Positions 25,397 through 35,830 of a stretch of DNA of 64,000 bases are shown here, piece after piece. Origin of the DNA: Aricia agestis (Eukaryota; Arthropoda; Insecta; Lepidoptera; Lycaenidae); contig NC_056417.1 of the NCBI RefSeq assembly GCF_905147365.1, positions 13,662,501 through 13,726,500 of the forward strand, in the 5' to 3' direction. A model generated the notes under the pieces. It did not search any database. It had not been told where the DNA came from and saw only the letters and a program-made list of their open reading frames with translations. A program made the translations under genes and the position numbers. How positions within the stretch are numbered: the first letter of the stretch is position 1; each line of letters starts with the position of its first letter.

Positions 25397-26280
25397 TTGT
25401 GTTCATACTTAAGTTCAGAAGAAACACGCTCACATGATGTCTGCTACAGTGACATAAACGAAAATCTTCTTTCTTCCCTTCAACGCCTTCAAAACTTATG
25501 TATTCGTTTTATTTTTGGCCTTCGAAAGTTTGACCATGTTTCTAATTATCGATCTCAGCTCAAATGGCTCCCGATCAAGTTGCGTCGAAACTCTCACATA
25601 CTTCACTTACTGTACAACATCCTTTTTAGTCCTTCTACTCCTAACTACCTCAAAGTAAAATTCAATTTCCTCGGTCATGACGATCCTATACTTCGCTCTG
25701 CAAACAAACTGACTCTTGCGTTTCCTTCTCACAATACTTCATTCTACGATTCTTCTTTCACCATCTCCGCTATTCGTCTCTGGAATTCCTTGCCCGATTT
25801 TATAAAAAAATCGGAATCAATTATCATCTTTAAGAAACGTTTGAAAGCACACTACCTAGATCAGGCTCAGTCCTTGTAAAACTCTTGGTGTTTTTTGTAC
25901 AATTATTTTAATGTTCTTTTATTTTTTATAATGTAGGTTTTTAATGTAATGTAGGTAATTATATCAACATGTCTTTTTTAACCTAATTATATCTGTGTAA
26001 ATTTGTGTAGTTCATTTGGCTATTTTATTATGTGTAATATATTGTATTTAGTGTATGTGTATATGTGTGTATATGTATGTATGTATGTGTGTATTTTTTT
26101 TTATTTGTTTAAGTTTAGTACTTTAACATTATTTTCTGCCACCATATTTTGGTTGCCTGGAAGAAACCGCTGAAAGCGGTAAGGCCGCCTATTTGCTATG
26201 TTCCTTGCCTAATGTTGTTTTTGTTATTTTATATAGTTTATAATGCAAATAAAGAATTTATAAATAAATAAATAAAATGA
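25397..26280 (+). mobile_element. 5'-truncated CR1/Jockey-type LINE
   Basis: The 160-codon ORF (25397-25879) is the C-terminal tail of a LINE reverse transcriptase: LQRLQNLCIRFIFGL, LKWLPIKLRRNSHIL, then SAIRLWNSLPDFI and FKKRLKAHYL. A 3'UTR follows with CCGCTGAAAGCGGTAAGGCC and ends in AATAAAGAATTTATAAATAAA. The same 3'UTR type surrounds the Copia insertion (41640-41802). The polymerase core is missing. Confidence 0.75.
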
Positions 26281-27016
26281 TCATATCTATCATAATTATC
26301 CTTAATATTTTTTAGTTAGCCTAGCGGACTTACCTAATTATAATTTAAAATTTAATTAATCTATGTAATATAGGGATAACTTGTTTTTAATGTCTGTTAT
26401 GTACTCCAAGTTATAGAAATAAGTATTTCATTTTAATCGACTTCATAAAGAGGGATGATTCTCTATTTATACATACATATCGTCACTCCTGTCTCTCATT
26501 GGGGTAGACAGAGACCACATCACGCAATGAATTTATTGGGATCTATTATATAGGTACCTATGTATGTATCGATATAACATATAAGGTTAGGAGGAAGCAA
26601 CAAACTCAACAGTTTATGGCGTACATACAAAAATAATATACGGTACCGATATAATCTCAAATATAGTAAGGAGTCATTTAATTAGTAGAATGCATGGAAT
26701 TAATATAGTACAATATACGGTATTAATATATCCATACATTTAAATGGATGTAGGAAAAACGATTAAATGCATGGAACGAATACAAAAATATACAATGTGT
26801 CACATGATTTCCATCGAGAACGGAAGCAAAAAACCAGCGAGAATTATTTGAAATTGAATATCTAATTTTCGTACGTAAACAAAATTTCTCGTCGACAATA
26901 GAATTCACATGACAGCAATGTAACTATATTCGCACGAATAACAATTAAAAAGTCATTGGAAATGGTAGACGCCATAGGGTTCGACTTTGAAAAGACGCAA
27001 CAAGTCTTCGGCGATT

Positions 27017-27071
<55 letters not shown>

Positions 27072-27404
27072 TAATATATATATTTCTTGTGTGCGTGTGT
27101 ATGTGACTGAACTCCTCCTAAACGACTGGACCAATTTTGATGAAATTTTTTGTGTGTGTTCGTGGAGATTCGAGAATGGTTTAGATTTACAGTTTGGTCT
27201 ACTGGAAAATGTTTTTTCAATTAATTTCTTATTTATAAGGAGTTGTTGATTTTGGAATGTTTTACATTAGATCCGGCGGACGGCGCTATCATCGCATTCA
27301 ATATTATTCTATTTCAATTTTAGTTTGTCCTGACAGATGGTGCTACGATTAATTTGAAAAAAAAATTGTTATTCAATTCATGTGCTGATTAAAATATTAA
27401 ATAA
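26281..27404. other. Repeat-derived sequence and microsatellite
   Basis: No gene is seen. CCTGTCTCTCATTGGGGTAG (about 26489) is a phrase common in lepidopteran repeats. A (TA)n microsatellite of about 50 bp lies at 27019-27068, followed by Helitron-like text (TCCTAAACGACTGGACCA). ORFs translating as IYIYIY come from the microsatellite. Confidence 0.45.
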
Positions 27405-27917
27405 ATAACACATAGGCTACAATTTTAACCGACTTTCAAAATGGGGGAGGTGTTATGTTCGTTTTCTTATATTCAACGATTACTCCGCCGTTTGTTAACC
27501 GATTTTCAAAATTTTTCTTTTGGTATATAGGGTATCATCCCAATTTGGTATTATATTCAGAAAAGTGGTGATCTGATGAAGGATCCATAAGTAATCGAGG
27601 GAACTCCTCAAAACTTATAGGGAAACATATGGTGACTTCGGTTTCGTGAGAAGTATTCTAAGCATATGCTACCAACAAGTAAGATTTTGCACCGAGATAT
27701 ACCTGGTATACCGTGGTTCGGAAGGTGCTGAGAGAATTCCTGATTCTTTATAGATACAAGTTTGGGAGTTTCGGCGTTGTTTTAAAAACAGAAAGCATAT
27801 GCTACTATGCAAATTACATTCTTCATCATCATCATCATCATCATCATCACTACCATATTATACCATTTCATAGTCTTTTAGATCGAGACTCGAGTTTGTC
27901 AAGCGATAATTAAAAAA
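27405..27917 (+). repeat. Dispersed repeat shared with ELAC2 intron 7
   Basis: This segment aligns from ACAATTTTAACCGACTTTCA through a (CAT)n run (27821-27848) with 9845-10545. Shared phrases include TCGAGGGAACTCCTC, GGTGACTTCGGTTTCGTGAG and ACCAACAAGTAAGATTTTGC. This copy lacks the LINE insertion. It looks like internal sequence of a large Helitron or LINE, with no ORF left. Confidence 0.5.
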
Positions 27918-27919
27918 AA

Positions 27920-28210
27920 TCTATATCTACCTAATATTATAAACCTGAAGAGTATGTTTGCTTGAACGCGTCAATCTCAGAAACTACAGGTCCGATTTAA
28001 AAACTTATCTCAGTGTTAGATAGATCATTTATCGAGTAAGACTCATCATTTATCGAGAAGGTTATATTATATTATTACTCTAAGACTAATACGACAGAAG
28101 AAACTCAGGAAAATGTGGGAAAAACGGGGGAAATATTTTTTATGGGAAAATGTACCTACGGATTCTGTAAAATTTCTAATTAACGCGGGCGAAGCCGCGC
28201 GGGACATCTA

Positions 28211-28211
<1 letters not shown>
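27920..28211 (+). mobile_element. Short Helitron, 292 bp
   Basis: It begins TCTATATCTACCTAATATTA after an A and ends with the hairpin GCGGGCGAAGCCGC, then GCGGGACATCTAG followed by T. These are the Helitron termini (5' TC, 3' hairpin plus CTRR, insertion between A and T). A (TA)n tract and a reversed Helitron 5' piece follow (to about 28270). Confidence 0.75.
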
Positions 28212-28247
<36 letters not shown>

Positions 28248-28675
28248 AGAATTGGTCGTTTATAGATATAATTTAGATATAATATGGCCTTTCTTATCTA
28301 AACTCTTTAACTGTTTTAGATCGTATCACATATGTGTGTGTAACGTCGTCGTGTGCAAGTACGAAGTCTTCCCACTACGTCCCATACAAAGATAACCGCG
28401 CGTCCAGTTAGTTATTTTATTTACTTAAATTAATATTTATTATCTTAAAGGGTATATCACAGTCTTATTCATAAACGAAGAACAAGACTAATTAACACAA
28501 TATGTGAATGACTAAGTTGTAGTCAGGAAGTTTTCGTTAACCCTTTATAGAATTTTTGTGTACCCTTTATTTTAAAACATTCTTTGTCCATCCTATACCA
28601 TAGTAGTTTTTGTATAGGAAAGGTTTTTTGCCTTTCGCTTATTTAGTAATATAAATTATAATTTAAACTATTCAG

Positions 28676-31600
28676 AGTTGCGTTATGAGTTGAAGAGGAA
28701 TCATTCGACGGATACGATAACAATACGCAGTAACTCACGCTCGTCCAGCAAATATTCAGTCCGGTCATATGAACCTAGTAAGTTTTTTAAATTATTAAAA
28801 TGTATTTTATTACCTAGATGACGCCCGCAACTTTTTTGCGACAAAATCGTCTATCGCGCGGGAACCGTACATTTTTCCGGGATAAAAAGTATCCTATGTC
28901 CTTTCCCTGGACTCAAAGTATTTCCATACCAAATTTCAGCAAAATCGGTTCAGCGGTTTGGGCGTGAAGAGGTAACAGACAGACAGACAGACACACTTTC
29001 GCATTTATAATATTATGTATCCAAGGGCGTCGCCAGCCGATGGCGCAGGGGGGGGGGGGGGGGGGGCAAGTTGACTTTACCTACTACAATTCATACTTTT
29101 CTCATTCTCTATAAATGAGAAAAGTAGGTACGAATTGTATGTAAAGTCGACAGCACATGAAGGTTTTCACTTGTACTACGAGCCTTACATCTACAGCGAT
29201 TGTAAAAACAGTATCTTAGTACTATATAAATATAATATATTCTGTGACAGTACAAAGTCCAATGTGTAAAGCTACGAGCACGAGCTCTTGACTATGCAAT
29301 AAAAAACTTGTAAATAAGTTATAATAACATTGTTTTTTTTAAATTATCAGATTTTAATTTATAGTGGTCGTTGCTTGCATTATATTTGGCAACTTTTTTA
29401 GAATCTCTAGGGGGGGCAGCTGCCCCTCTTTGCCCCCCCTTGGCGACGCCCTTGTATGTATCGATATGGATGTAGTTATAGCTAGAGGAGGTAATTGTTT
29501 TATCCACATGATGATACTTCTGTGTAACATGGGAAAATACATTTATTAGTGTTGTTTATTTTTATGTAATATTTAAGTCATTCAAGTGACTTGTAGATCA
29601 GCTGTCACTGAGGTATTGAGGTGCTAACTATATTGTTTCAGTTCCTCACAGTAGGATAGAGATAGACATTCGAAATGGCGCACATTCAAGACCAGCTTCA
29701 CCAAATATTAATTTCGTGAGACTAAATTGTGAGTTACTGGACTCCTTATATTCACTATAACGTCAGGAGTGTTTTAAATCAGACAAAACATCTGAACGAA
29801 GTTAAGACTTCTTTATCAAAAAACAATTTAAAATTAATCTTTACAATAGATGTTTACCGATTTCAAAATAATAATTATATATATTTTTTTAATTTATTGA
29901 ATGTTTTGCTTTTATTTAGATCGTCCAAGATCTATTGGTTCAGCCAACAGAAGTTATAAAATTGATAAAGAGAATGCCTGCAGTAGAAAATGCAATGCTG
30001 AAACTGTACAGCATACCAGCAACATCAGTTTGGCAAGTAAGAAAAGTGGGACTTTGAAACATTTCTAACAGAGAGAGAATACTAGAGTAAAAAAAAAATA
30101 TTTCGTGAGAGTACTTGTACTATTTAGATAATAGTACAAGTACTCTCACGAAATATTCTGTGGTGAGAGTTAGAAATAAGGTGTTAATTTCTATGCGTTA
30201 CAGATTGGTCTTAGCTTTTTTTAATGTGCCTTAAACAAATTCTATTAAATATTTAAGTACTTAAACTACGTTAGTAAGTACTTACATACAAGTAAGTAAA
30301 TTTTCTTCATAGGTGATGATACTATTGCGAAGGAAACAGCTAGTCAAAACTCCATAAAAGGAAAATTAAATATTGGAAGACAGTCGAGACCACTCACAAG
30401 TAAATATTCAGTTTCTATTTAGTATTTTCCGTTATCATCTTGGTATACGAATTACGAAATATTACTCTTTTAAGTTCAAACTAAATAGAAATAATAATAA
30501 TATATTATGATAGTGCACGGCATGCGCGCGGCCTGTTGCTGGAACTCGGCCTGCGCACTGCCTGGATGCGCTTTGGTGCTTTGTGTAATTTTCATGGTCG
30601 AATTTTCTATAGGGACGGAATTTCATCCAAGACCCATTTCTATTCCAGAACCTGTTGGAGTATGGAAAGGTAATGGCAAAGTCATAATATACATATCTAA
30701 CACCTTACTATTACCATCCTAGCAATAATCTTTTTTAAACACCAACTAGTTCTCCTTTCTTCGTCACGCAATTCAAGGACGAAGATTGTAGAGCGCTATT
30801 AACAGGATGGTCGTCAGAGAAATTGAGTGAGCGTACCCAGGTAGGGGCAGGGGGGAGGGGCACCCCCCCCCCCCTTAGAAGATAAAATAAATGTCAATAT
30901 TCCTGGCAAGTGGGAATTAAAAACGTGTTACCTACTCGTTGGAAACGAAGTACCTATCGTTTCAGTCAGATTAAAAAGTCAATTTTCATGATTTTTTTGT
31001 TTCAATCTGTTTCAATATACCAGAGCGACCATCTTCTCAAAACAGGTGCATACCTGCAGCTTTGCCCCCCTAGCTAAAATCCTGGGTACGCCCACCGTCT
31101 GCCTATTCCTTTATCACAGTATACTCTACCACCTACTGTTTTCGAGAATGTATCTGACCTCCTCCCTTCACTAGAAGTGGTAGGTAATATCCTATTTCAA
31201 ATGGCACCTACTGACTGTTAAATTGCTGTTGGTTGTTTATTTCGGACAGCTACCACAACACCAATGAGGGGCACTGCTGTGCCCAATGCCGAGCCTAGCA
31301 TAGAAGAATGGAATTTACTGCATAAAAGTAAGTACTTCTCTTTATAGGCAAATTATGTACTAGCTTAAAGCTTAGTTCTGTCCCTGTGGCTTCGACTTTG
31401 CCCCGGTGCAGTGTAAGTTGAGCCCACGTTGAGCCTAAGTGCCGACCCACACGTACCACAACCACACCACATCGCAACGACAAGATGTCGTCGAGTAGTG
31501 GTTACGTGTGAATAGTGTCGCTGCAGCTTTTTGTAGTTGCGTTGTGGTACCGATAAAATGCCGACGTGGTTGCGTTGTCGCCAGTGGTTGCGATGTGGTT

Positions 31601-32006
31601 ACGTACGAAAGTCAATGATACGGAGGGGGGGAAGAGCGCGGGCGGTGTGCGCGCACTGTCATTGCATCGACGCAACGTTGTGGTTGCGATGTGGTCGGTA
31701 TCACACAAGTGGTCGACAACGACTGCAAAATGTAGTACCGTACGTGTGAATGATCCAGTTCATTTACAATACGAAATATACGCCCGACCACGAGGTGTGG
31801 TTGTGGTACGAGTGGGTTGGCCACAAAAGTATTGTAAACAATAATAAAAATCACAATCATAATTGTTACATCAAATAAATAAAAACTTTATCTTTTCTAC
31901 AGGCTCAAGATTATCATCTCTCAAGCACAGAAGTGTTTCTAGCAATAGAACTCCTAGGAGAAGAATTACGAGAGGTTCAAACTCAACTATTAATATACCT
32001 ATTTAA
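28676..32006 (+). CDS. 3' part of an unrecognised Ser/Arg-rich protein gene
   Basis: Seven exons join in one frame: 28676-28777, 29642-29728, 29920-30036, 30313-30399, 30613-30669, 31250-31327 and 31913-32006 (stop TAA). Every junction is phase 1 and the splice sites are good (GTAAGT, GTGAGT, GTAAGA, GTAAAT, GTAATG, GTAAGT). The product is basic and low in hydrophobic residues, with clusters such as RSNSRSSSKYSVRS, RPRSIGSANRSY, SIPEPVGVWK, PSIEEWNLLHK and TPRRRITRG. It looks disordered and lacks a recognisable domain. The first exon(s) with the start codon were not found upstream. AATAAA lies at about 32193. The gene converges on PSMD4. Intron 1 holds a Helitron and a hAT MITE; introns 5 and 6 hold MITEs. 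A real gene is likely; its function is unknown. Confidence 0.65.
28814..29021 (-). mobile_element. Helitron in reverse orientation, split by a hAT MITE
   Basis: CTAG followed by ATGACGCCCGCAAC at 28814 is the complement of the Helitron 3' end seen at 50220-50235. The far end has (CAGA)n and TTCGCATTTATAATATTA, the complement of the usual 5' region. The 5' terminus is separated by the MITE at 29022-29454. Confidence 0.6.
29022..29454. mobile_element. hAT-like MITE with CAAGGGCGTCGCCA ends
   Basis: The left end CAAGGGCGTCGCCAGC and the right end TTGGCGACGCCCTTG are inverted. The 8-bp target duplication TATGTATC lies at 29014-29021 and 29455-29462. Long G runs (29049-29066 and 29410-29416) flank the core. 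It lies in intron 1 of the Ser/Arg-rich gene. Confidence 0.85.
30831..31093. mobile_element. GCGTACCCAGG MITE, copy 1
   Basis: GCGTACCCAGGTAGGGGCAG at the left pairs with CCTGGGTACGCCC at the right, with G/C runs beside the ends. A second copy in opposite orientation (52535-52746, DNAAF5 intron 4) has a clear 8-bp target duplication. This copy's duplication is no longer readable. Confidence 0.65.
31441..31822. mobile_element. MITE with GTACCACAACCACACC arms
   Basis: GCCGACCCACACGTACCACA on the left pairs with the reverse complement of the right end, GCCAACCCACTCGTACCACA. The interior has inverted repeats of GTGGTTGCG(A/T)TGTGGT. The 60-90 codon ORFs here are by-products of the repeats. Confidence 0.6.
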
Positions 32007-32306
32007 TTTTTAATAGAATTCCTAAGTCCTGAGAGTAAAGAAAAACTCGAAACATTTTACTCAAATTACATCTTGACATTATTTTTTAATAAATTATTAT
32101 TCATTAACAATACTTGAAATTTTTTAGGCAGTAGCCAACACAACTTCAAGCCCCAGTTAGAAGATATACAGAGTTCATTTCTGATTTTAAATAAAGAATA
32201 ATCAAAAAAGGTAAGACAGAGAATTTTAGTTATGTTTTACTTATAAGCATTTCTTAGAAGACACTTATAATATGAAGAGAAAAAATTGTTGCTATATCAA
32301 TAAGCT

Positions 32307-32312
32307 TTATTT
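32307..32312 (-). terminator. Poly(A) signal of PSMD4
   Basis: TTTATT on the plus strand reads AATAAA on the minus strand, 59 nt after the PSMD4 stop. The converging Ser/Arg-rich gene has its AATAAA about 115 nt away at 32193. Confidence 0.6.
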
Positions 32313-32370
32313 GACAATTACAAATGTGGCCCTTAATGTTCAAAGTATAATATAATAAAAAAATTAAAAG

Positions 32371-33477
32371 TTAGTTTTTCTTGGAACTTCCAGAACCATC
32401 TTTTTCTTTCTTATCCTTCTCTTCTTTGTCTTTGTCGTCCTTATCTTTTTTGAAGGTGGACATAGCATTTCTTATAGCTTCACTCTGGGGGTCTACGCCG
32501 GGAAGGTTCTCCAAAACACTTTGAAGGAAAGCCGGGTCGTTCATGACTTCAGCATACTCCTCTGAGACATCCATACTCTCTTCAGCCTGACGAGCCTCCT
32601 GCTGCATGCTCATTTGCATGGCCAGAGCGATCTGCTCCTCCTCAGACAACTCCATAGCTTCGCCTTCACCGAGGGACATTGCAATGGCTCTCTCCATTCC
32701 TGTGTCCTGGGCTCCTTCACTGGCTTTGGGAGTTTCTCCCTCAGTGGTAGCCTGCTGTCGTCGAGACTCCTCCTCCTGTCTTTGCCTCTGCTCCTCCATG
32801 GACACCCTCAGAGCGAGAGCCAACTCTGGGTCTTCATTGGGATCTACTCCGAACTCGAACGGCGACAAACCGGAGCCAGATGGGCCAGCACCATCTCCAC
32901 CAATAATGGGACTCGAAATCAAAGCCTCTGACAGCACTACACAGCCCCCTGCCGGTACAGACACAAGGTGGCTCCCACCGGATGTATTATCCTTGCCGTT
33001 TAAGGTATTGACGAATGAGGTCAACAAAGGATTGTTTTCAGAGTCCTCCCCGAATGATACAACATCACATGATACCTTCTCTTTTTTCAGTCTTTTGGCC
33101 AATTTCACCATTTCCTTCTCGTCTGAGTTGATCGGGGATCCGACGAAGACGACAATACGCATCTTGTGGTTCTTGCCCTGACGATGTTTGAGAGCCAAGT
33201 GTGCGATGCGAATTCCTGTTAGAATGTTAATGTCACCATTGGGCTGGACGCGGTGCAGCTTGGACAGTATCCTTCCCACGTCGCTAGTGAGAGTGGCTAG
33301 CACCTCGACGTTAGCTAGAGTTAGTAAGCCGACGTTATTCTCAGGGTTCGATCGGGTTTTAGAGTGACATACCAAGTTGACTGCATCTTGCTGCGCTTGG
33401 AGCCTCGTCGGAAGGAAATCACCATTTCTCATGTAATCGCTGTTGTCTACACATATCATAGTGCTCTCCAAAACCAT
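32371..33477 (-). CDS. PSMD4: 26S proteasome regulatory subunit Rpn10 / PSMD4 (S5a)
   Basis: Ubiquitin receptor of the 19S proteasome cap, which captures polyubiquitinated substrates. The 368-residue product (human 377) starts at the conserved MVLESTMICVDNSDYMRNGD. The reading frame continues upstream to an ATG at 33519, but the extra 14 residues (MQYFRYLEAN...) are not part of the family, so 33477 is chosen. A VWA domain covers about residues 2-190. Three ubiquitin-interacting motifs follow: PELALALRVSMEEQ (about 217-230), ERAIAMSLGEGE (about 262-273) and EEQIALAMQMSMQQE (about 280-294). The tail is Lys/Asp-rich (KDKDDKDKEEKDKKEKD). The whole coding region is one exon, unlike the intron-rich neighbours, but it is intact and has a poly(A) signal. 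Function is certain; retrocopy status is open. Confidence 0.97.
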   Translation of the reverse strand: MVLESTMICVDNSDYMRNGDFLPTRLQAQQDAVNLVCHSKTRSNPENNVGLLTLANVEVLATLTSDVGRILSKLHRVQPNGDINILTGIRIAHLALKHRQGKNHKMRIVVFVGSPINSDEKEMVKLAKRLKKEKVSCDVVSFGEDSENNPLLTSFVNTLNGKDNTSGGSHLVSVPAGGCVVLSEALISSPIIGGDGAGPSGSGLSPFEFGVDPNEDPELALALRVSMEEQRQRQEEESRRQQATTEGETPKASEGAQDTGMERAIAMSLGEGEAMELSEEEQIALAMQMSMQQEARQAEESMDVSEEYAEVMNDPAFLQSVLENLPGVDPQSEAIRNAMSTFKKDKDDKDKEEKDKKEKDGSGSSKKN

Positions 33478-33858
33478 TTTGTTGTAATTATTTGCTTCTA
33501 GGTAACGAAAATACTGCACAAGGGAACAACGAAATTTACCAATTTACAGAACTGTCATTCGTAATGACATGACAAAACAAAATTATGATAGGTATGTGCC
33601 GCATCTGAAGTTTATCGATACAAATCGATGTCAAAAAAAACAAAAATTCTCTGGATGATAAAAACTTGACTCCCACTCTTCCGTCGCTTTTTTAGTTTTT
33701 CTTGACAGTTGACAGCAACGATGAAAAACTCAAAGCAGATATGTTACTACCGCGCGCTTTGTGAAGATTCAAACACGGCCCAATTGGGCCGTCTGTTTAG
33801 TCTGCATCGAGCGCAGTCACGAACGCGGTGCGTCTTGTCTTACCTAAATAAATTGAAA

Positions 33859-33942
33859 ATGACGTCGTGCGTGTATCGAAAATGTACTAATTATGACTCG
33901 AAAGTAAACAAAACACATGGAATCTCTTACCACATGTCTTGA
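33859..33942 (+). pseudogene. THAP-domain N-terminal fragment
   Basis: The 27-residue ORF (MTSCVYRKCTNYDS, then HGISYHM) matches the start of a THAP C2CH zinc finger: a CX4C pair near the N-terminus and a conserved SYH. The frame stops just where the usual Phe-Pro would follow. It could be an exon end (a weak GT follows CACAT), a broken host gene or a P-element-like transposase relic. No continuation was found downstream. Confidence 0.4.
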
Positions 33943-34200
33943 TTGCAATAAATACCTCGATTATTTACATTTTCAATTATTTTTTCGAACAATCTGGAAA
34001 AAATCGAATTTTCGTCATAGCTCAGGCGAAGAAAGAGACAGCGATACAATTCGACGTTTAAAAATAGAACTGTCTCTTTTATGTAAATGGTTTTTTGGTA
34101 TCTTTTGTTTCACTTATCTGTCAAATTTGTTAATGTTTGCAATTTTGACTTTGAAAATTGTTCGGAAGAGATTTAAGCTGGAAAATAGTATGGATATAAC

Positions 34201-35081
34201 ACTGAGGATGTAACATATCTGTATAAGTAGAATATCATTGGTTGACAGACTGTAATATTATCCCCGCGTTCCATATGATATTAAAAACGATCAAAACGCT
34301 CGAAATAGGTGACATTTTGAACTTTTGATCGTTTTTAACATAGACTTAATATATACTGTCGTATAGACCACCTGACAACCCGAAAATGCATGACCATTTT
34401 CGATCTGTCAATGTGTGCGTGTGCTAGTGATGTATATTTTACTATCGATAGTATAGTATTTTGCTATCGATAGTATAGTCCGTTCGAGTTATTTTACCTG
34501 AGTTTCTATAATAAATAAATAATATGCAACTTTGACAGATTTGTATTTCAAATTAAGTATCATAAATTTTAATTGGCAAAAAAAAGGTGACGATTGAAAA
34601 GTAGATACATATTTTCTTTTGGAATGATTTTTCAATCGTCGGATATGTTATGACATGAGGTTCTTATATGGGTAAATAATTTACACATAACACATTATAA
34701 AGTTACCTATTTATTACTCAGGTAAAATCTATCTGGTAAATCAGCCCTTACATTGAAAGTAAACAACACACATAGTATATTATATTTTATTCTTAAATTA
34801 AATACATATAAAATATCATAATATTTTTTATTACAATTATTTTTAACCGACTTCCAAACAGAAGGAGTCTAGACGTTCGGCTGTGGATATATTTTTTATG
34901 TATGTTCAACGATTACTCCGCCGTTTATGAACCGATTTTCAAAATTTTTCTTTTGTTGTACATTGTATTGTTCCGAGTAGGTATCATGTTCACAAAAGTG
35001 GTGGTCTGGTGATGGAAACCATGAGAAATCGAGGTGACTCCTTGATATTCAAATGGGAACATATGGTCCCAGAAAATGTTC
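34201..35081. other. Intergenic sequence with a MITE and repeat fragments
   Basis: No gene is seen. At 34433-34480 an 18-bp phrase CTATCGATAGTATAGT is repeated in tandem. Inverted ends TTTTACCTGAGT (34490) and ACTCAGGTAAAAT (34719) mark a probable MITE of about 245 bp. From 34845 comes RTE/Helitron-like text (ACCGACTTCCAAACAGAAGG, CGATTACTCCGCCGTTTATG). Confidence 0.5.
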
Positions 35082-35475
35082 AAAATCTTTCGATTAATAA
35101 ATTTAAAAAAGTAGTCAATGAACGTTTTGTGTCAAAGCCTATTATAAGGTCAATGATTTCGTAAACGATGGCACATCTTGGGAGTAGAATGCTGAATGAC
35201 TGCTTGCAAGGCTACTTCTACATGACTTACAATTATTATGTATCTATCTATGTTTACATTGTATAATTTTTAGTCACAGCATTGTAAATTTTATTTTAAA
35301 AGATTTTTTTTCCTCACTTTTTTTGGTAAAAAGTGGGCCCCGTGCGAGTTTCTTACGCCGGTTCTTCTTGTCGGCTTAATTCCCGAACCGGTGGTAGGCA
35401 CCATGTATTCTGAAAATATATTTTATTTAAGATTTGATCAGAAATAAAGCAATTTTGATTTTGATTTTTTTTAAC
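35082..35475 (+). mobile_element. 3' end of a CR1/Jockey-type LINE
   Basis: The first part encodes a reverse transcriptase C-terminus in a decayed frame (NLSINKFKKVVNERFVSKP). A 3'UTR follows with GTGCGAGTTTCTTACGCCGG and the tail AAATAAAGCAATTTTGATTT. The same tail, reversed, occurs at about 9955-10185. Confidence 0.65.
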
Positions 35476-35579
35476 ACCAACAGTAAGTATAGAAAACCAT
35501 AAAGACAGGTAAAAAGAGTAAAATTATTATTTTTAAACAAAAAATTAAAACCGACTTCCAAGGTAATGACAATAGTAAT

Positions 35580-35830
35580 ATTATACTTAAATGAACTAAA
35601 AAGTATAAAATAATTCATATTCTTTACTCAGTATTAATTTTGTTCTCAATCTTCATTATTTTGCAATCGGTACCAGCTAACCTAATCGCCAGTCCTATGA
35701 CAAAATAGGTAAAACTGCAACTCATATACTTAGGACTGGTACCGACTTCAAAATTATGAAAATTGAGTACAGAATAAGGATTATTTAATACTTTTTAGTT
35801 CATGTAAGTATAATCTTAAATGAACTTATT
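35580..35830. repeat. Imperfect fold-back element, arms of about 80 bp
   Basis: The left arm starts TATACTTAAATGAACTAAAA and the reverse complement of the right arm starts TATACTTACATGAACTAAAA. Similarity continues through GTACTCA and into GGTACCAG. It is probably a MITE. Confidence 0.55.

Noticed and set aside
27010..27070. ORFs with long Ile-Tyr repeats here and at 10560, 18510 and 41320
   Set aside because: They are translations of (TA)n microsatellites.
29642..29715. Earlier donor (GTGAGA at 29716) for exon 2 of the Ser/Arg-rich gene
   Set aside because: It would put the next exon in a different frame; the donor GTGAGT at 29729 gives phase 1 like all other junctions.
32606..33181. 191-codon plus-strand ORF opposite PSMD4
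   Set aside because: Antisense shadow of the conserved PSMD4 coding sequence.
33478..33519. Upstream ATG extending PSMD4 by 14 residues
   Set aside because: The family starts at MVLEST; the extension is not conserved in known Rpn10 proteins.
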